A stretch of DNA of 64,000 nt from Parelaphostrongylus tenuis (taxonomy: Eukaryota > Nematoda > Chromadorea > Rhabditida > Metastrongylidae): the NCBI GenBank assembly GCA_019055375.1, contig JAHQIW010006337.1:123586-187585 (forward strand). The letters run 5' to 3'. Of this stretch, positions 63,427 through 64,000 are shown piece after piece; position 1 is the stretch's first letter, and each line of letters opens with the position of its first letter. Below the pieces are notes generated by a model. It was not told the origin of the DNA, did no database searches, and was given only the letters and a program-made list of their open reading frames with translations. The position numbers and the translations under genes are program-made.

Positions 63427-64000
63427 GCGGGGGGTGGGGGTGGGAATCGACGGCGGGGTCCTCGACACAAGACCGCCCGGAAAAAAAAAAACACCAAATA
63501 CACAGTCGCCGCGCCGCGCCTCAGGCCGTGCCCGTCCCCAGTCACTAAAATCCTCTTCTCCCCGTTAAGCTTCGAAAACAAAAAAAAACATCAAAACCAC
63601 CCACCTCCCCCTGGGTTCAACCCCTCCCCCTTCTTGGATTTCCCAACAACTATCACCATACCCGCCCCTTGGCCGCTCCCGGAGCCCCTCTTCCCCCCCC
63701 GCCCACCTCTTCCCCGCGTCCGGCCCCGGCCTAGCTCTCCCAAACTCCGCGTCCGGCGACGCGTCGCTTGTCCCCTGGCCCCCCCAACCCCCCCGGTTCC
63801 CTGCCCTGTGGGCCCCACCCGCCGGCGTTCTTCCCCCCCTATCCACTCCCCCCCGACGCTCGGCCGTTACACCCGCGCTGCCGCTCTGGTCGCTTACAGA
63901 CCCTGCGCCTGTTCCGACCCCTCCTCCCCTCATCTCCCCCTCCACTCATCCTTTTCTCTCCATCTTCCCCCCACCCCTCCCTCTCCTTTCCCCCCCCCCT
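63427..64000. other. C-rich, high-GC segment of doubtful origin
   Basis: Abrupt change to C-dominated sequence with short AAAAAAA runs; open frames on minus are Gly/Arg low-complexity by-products. It does not resemble any other part of the window, nor an rRNA or known gene. Probably low-quality read sequence or a misassembly. Confidence 0.7.

Noticed and set aside
63111..63945. Pro- and Gly-rich long frames at the right edge
   Set aside because: Translations of homopolymer G/C tracts in doubtful sequence.

Overview
The window is AT-rich, repeat-laden, intron-dense animal DNA. It is best explained as a clade V (strongylid) parasitic nematode, most likely a hookworm such as Ancylostoma. Pointers are compact exons with GT..AG introns, candidate spliced-leader acceptors just upstream of first ATGs, many RTE-type LINE fragments, mariner-type HTH fragments, tRNA-headed SINEs and long TATATACATA microsatellites. 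The species is an inference; no rRNA, true tRNA or mitochondrial marker is present.

Two host genes could be reconstructed exon by exon. (1) A CTDNEP1/Dullard nuclear-envelope phosphatase (cnep-1) on + at 52739-58414, seven exons, with a 3.3 kb intron full of antisense RTE pieces and a one-base frameshift just after the third HAD motif. (2) A C3orf33-family (TM plus nuclease-fold) gene on - at 40788-31987, nine firm exons and one tentative, with two mobile-element insertions in its introns and two competing splice donors, one of which leaves an in-frame stop. A third gene ends at the left edge (stop at 77-79, AATAAA at 179-184). Several further orphan exons with plausible splice sites were found: minus strand at 17.4, 24.5, 25.4, 26.8, 28.0, 12.1, 10.7, 1.7-2.1 and 59.8 kb; plus strand at 5.6, 21.4 and 45.2 kb. 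I do not recognise their families and could not chain them with confidence.

Most of the rest is mobile DNA. 0-10 kb: a mariner derivative, microsatellites, two members of a long-TIR element family. 10-22 kb: orphan exons, an RTE 3' piece between two microsatellites, an RTE RT fragment, another long-TIR copy. 22-30 kb: mostly unassigned AT-rich DNA with minus-strand orphan exons. 30-31.4 kb: a decayed maT-type (DD37D) transposon with both TIRs. 32-41 kb: the C3orf33-family gene. 41-49 kb: a dense nest of SINEs, mariner foldbacks, TTAA palindromic MITEs and a 498 bp perfect-register foldback element, plus a CpG-richer promoter and first exon. 49.7-51.5 kb: SINE and RTE. 52-58.4 kb: cnep-1. 58.5-62 kb: AT-rich flank. 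62.1-63.29 kb: 5' half of an RTE (endonuclease), cut off by a poly-G tract and about 700 bases of G/C homopolymer-rich sequence that looks like assembly or sequencing artefact.

Nothing here is bacterial, viral or CRISPR-like. The most unusual material is the set of foldback elements, one family of which is built from inverted copies of a transposase DNA-binding domain.
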